DNA from: Candidatus Pantoea soli
GTDB lineage: Bacteria > Pseudomonadota > Gammaproteobacteria > Enterobacterales > Enterobacteriaceae
Reading direction: 5' to 3'
Assembly (NCBI RefSeq): GCF_007833795.1
Contig: NZ_CP032702.1
Coordinates: forward strand, 2,232,001-2,296,000
Length of the DNA: 64,000 nt
Part shown: in pieces, positions 63,456 to 64,000 of the stretch
Layout: every line of letters begins with the position of its first letter
Numbering within the stretch: the first letter of the stretch is position 1
The notes under the pieces: generated by a model
What the model was told of the DNA's origin: nothing
Databases searched by the model: none
Seen by the model: only the letters and a program-made list of their open reading frames with translations
Position numbers and translations under genes: made by a program

Positions 63456-64000
63456 GCTTTTACTCCTTCCACTACGCGGCGGCGCAGCCAGCCGGAGAGC
63501 GTATCCAGCAGTGACACCACCACAATGATCAGCAGCAGCGTCATGCTGACCTGATCGTAACGGTCCAGTTTGATATTGGTCATCAGCTCCTGGCCAATGC
63601 CGCCTGCCCCAACCAGCCCGAGAATGGTGGAGGAGCGAAAGTTGATCTCCAGCCGCATAAAGCTGTAGGAGAGAAACGCGGGCTTAACCTGTGGCCAGAA
63701 GGCAAATCGCATGCGCTGCAGTTTGCTGGCGCCGCAGGCGGCCAGCCCGCGTACCGGCTTGTCCGATGCACTCTCAATCGCTTCATAGAACAGCTTGGTG
63801 AGGCTGCCGATGGTGTGCAGCGCCAGCGCCAGAAAGCCGGGAATTGCGCCGATACCAAACGCCATGACAAACATCACCGCCCACGCCAGCTCCGGCATGG
63901 TGCGCAGAAAGGCCACAAAGGCGCGGATGGCGATACGCAGGCTGCGCGGCGTCTGGGTGTTATCGGCGGCGAAAAAGGCCAGCACGCCGGCGATGCCCAC
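63452..64000 (-). CDS. PhnE-type ABC permease, subunit 1, 5' part outside window
   Basis: 182 codons open to the right edge. The visible part has RTMPELAWAVMFVMAFGIGAIPGFLALALHTIGSLTKLFYEAIE, the EAA loop CGASKLQRMRFAFWPQVKPAFLSY and LVGAGGIGQEL. Paralogue of the downstream gene, overlapping it by 4 bp; paired permeases of this kind serve phosphonate, phosphite or related importers. Confidence 0.88.
   Translation of the reverse strand: MGIAGVLAFFAADNTQTPRSLRIAIRAFVAFLRTMPELAWAVMFVMAFGIGAIPGFLALALHTIGSLTKLFYEAIESASDKPVRGLAACGASKLQRMRFAFWPQVKPAFLSYSFMRLEINFRSSTILGLVGAGGIGQELMTNIKLDRYDQVSMTLLLIIVVVSLLDTLSGWLRRRVVEGVKA

Overview
The window reads as a chromosomal segment of a motile member of the Enterobacterales. 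Three things point to the Erwiniaceae (Pantoea or Erwinia-like): a GC-rich backbone with E. coli-like gene order (fliE-fliR, rcsA, dsrB, yodD, yedP, a yedQ-like gene, yodC, yedI, vsr, dcm, yedJ, mtfA, tRNA-Asn, yeeO, amn), an intact RcsA, and many small lineage-specific genes. No 16S rRNA gene is present, so the genus is an inference.

Layout. (1) 1-2515: a leftward cassette of phage-like small membrane, coiled-coil and Ala/Pro-repeat proteins. It diverges from a CI/LexA-type repressor that has lost both catalytic residues, across two P22-type operator palindromes. (2) 2577-6583: a BLUF-EAL blue-light phosphodiesterase, a YmgB/AriR-family gene, three paralogous small FYWV/PEVW proteins and two tiny acidic proteins. 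Dyads of the MerR/MlrA type lie between the YmgB-like gene and an acidic gene. (3) 6741-18095: the flagellar basal-body/export cluster fliE (leftward) and fliFGHIJKLMNOPQR (rightward). (4) 18724-26711: rcsA, an NWETF chemoreceptor, dsrB, a Pmp3-family gene, yodD, the sRNA dsrA, a yedP-glucosyl-3-phosphoglycerate synthase pair, a CHASE7-type diguanylate cyclase and yodC. (5) 26842-35406: a leftward vsr/CPCC-protein/yedI/micro-protein group, dcm, a divergent chemoreceptor-like protein, a ribbon-helix-helix protein, yedJ, a stray phage-type protein and mtfA. (6) 35510-44427: tRNA-Asn followed by an island of about 8.8 kb bounded by a 71-bp direct repeat of the tRNA 3' end. It carries an Eag chaperone, a full Rhs toxin with WHH nuclease tip and immunity gene, then a series of displaced or decayed Rhs tips and immunity genes (WHH+SUKH, TNT, frameshifted HNH-like, SUKH remnant). 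(7) 44470-51187: an SDR / mannose-6-phosphate-isomerase-like / hydrolase operon, a second identical tRNA-Asn, a MATE exporter and amn. (8) 51274-64000: a purine permease with PurR-like boxes, then a sugar locus. In that locus an OmpR-type regulator and a hybrid histidine kinase flank a leftward ABC transporter / lyxose isomerase / aldolase / PfkB kinase operon. Two PhnE-type permeases run off the right edge.

How it fits together. Much of the region concerns surface life: flagella, chemotaxis receptors, RcsA-controlled capsule, DsrA/RpoS-linked stress, c-di-GMP turnover by light and other signals, and contact-dependent competition through Rhs. The most notable items are the multi-tip Rhs cassette array at tRNA-Asn, the previously unmarked dsrA, the non-cleavable repressor with its operators, the blue-light/YmgB/MerR-site neighbourhood and the putative glucosylglycerate gene pair. 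All functional statements rest on reading the sequence and on recalled family features; no database search was run.
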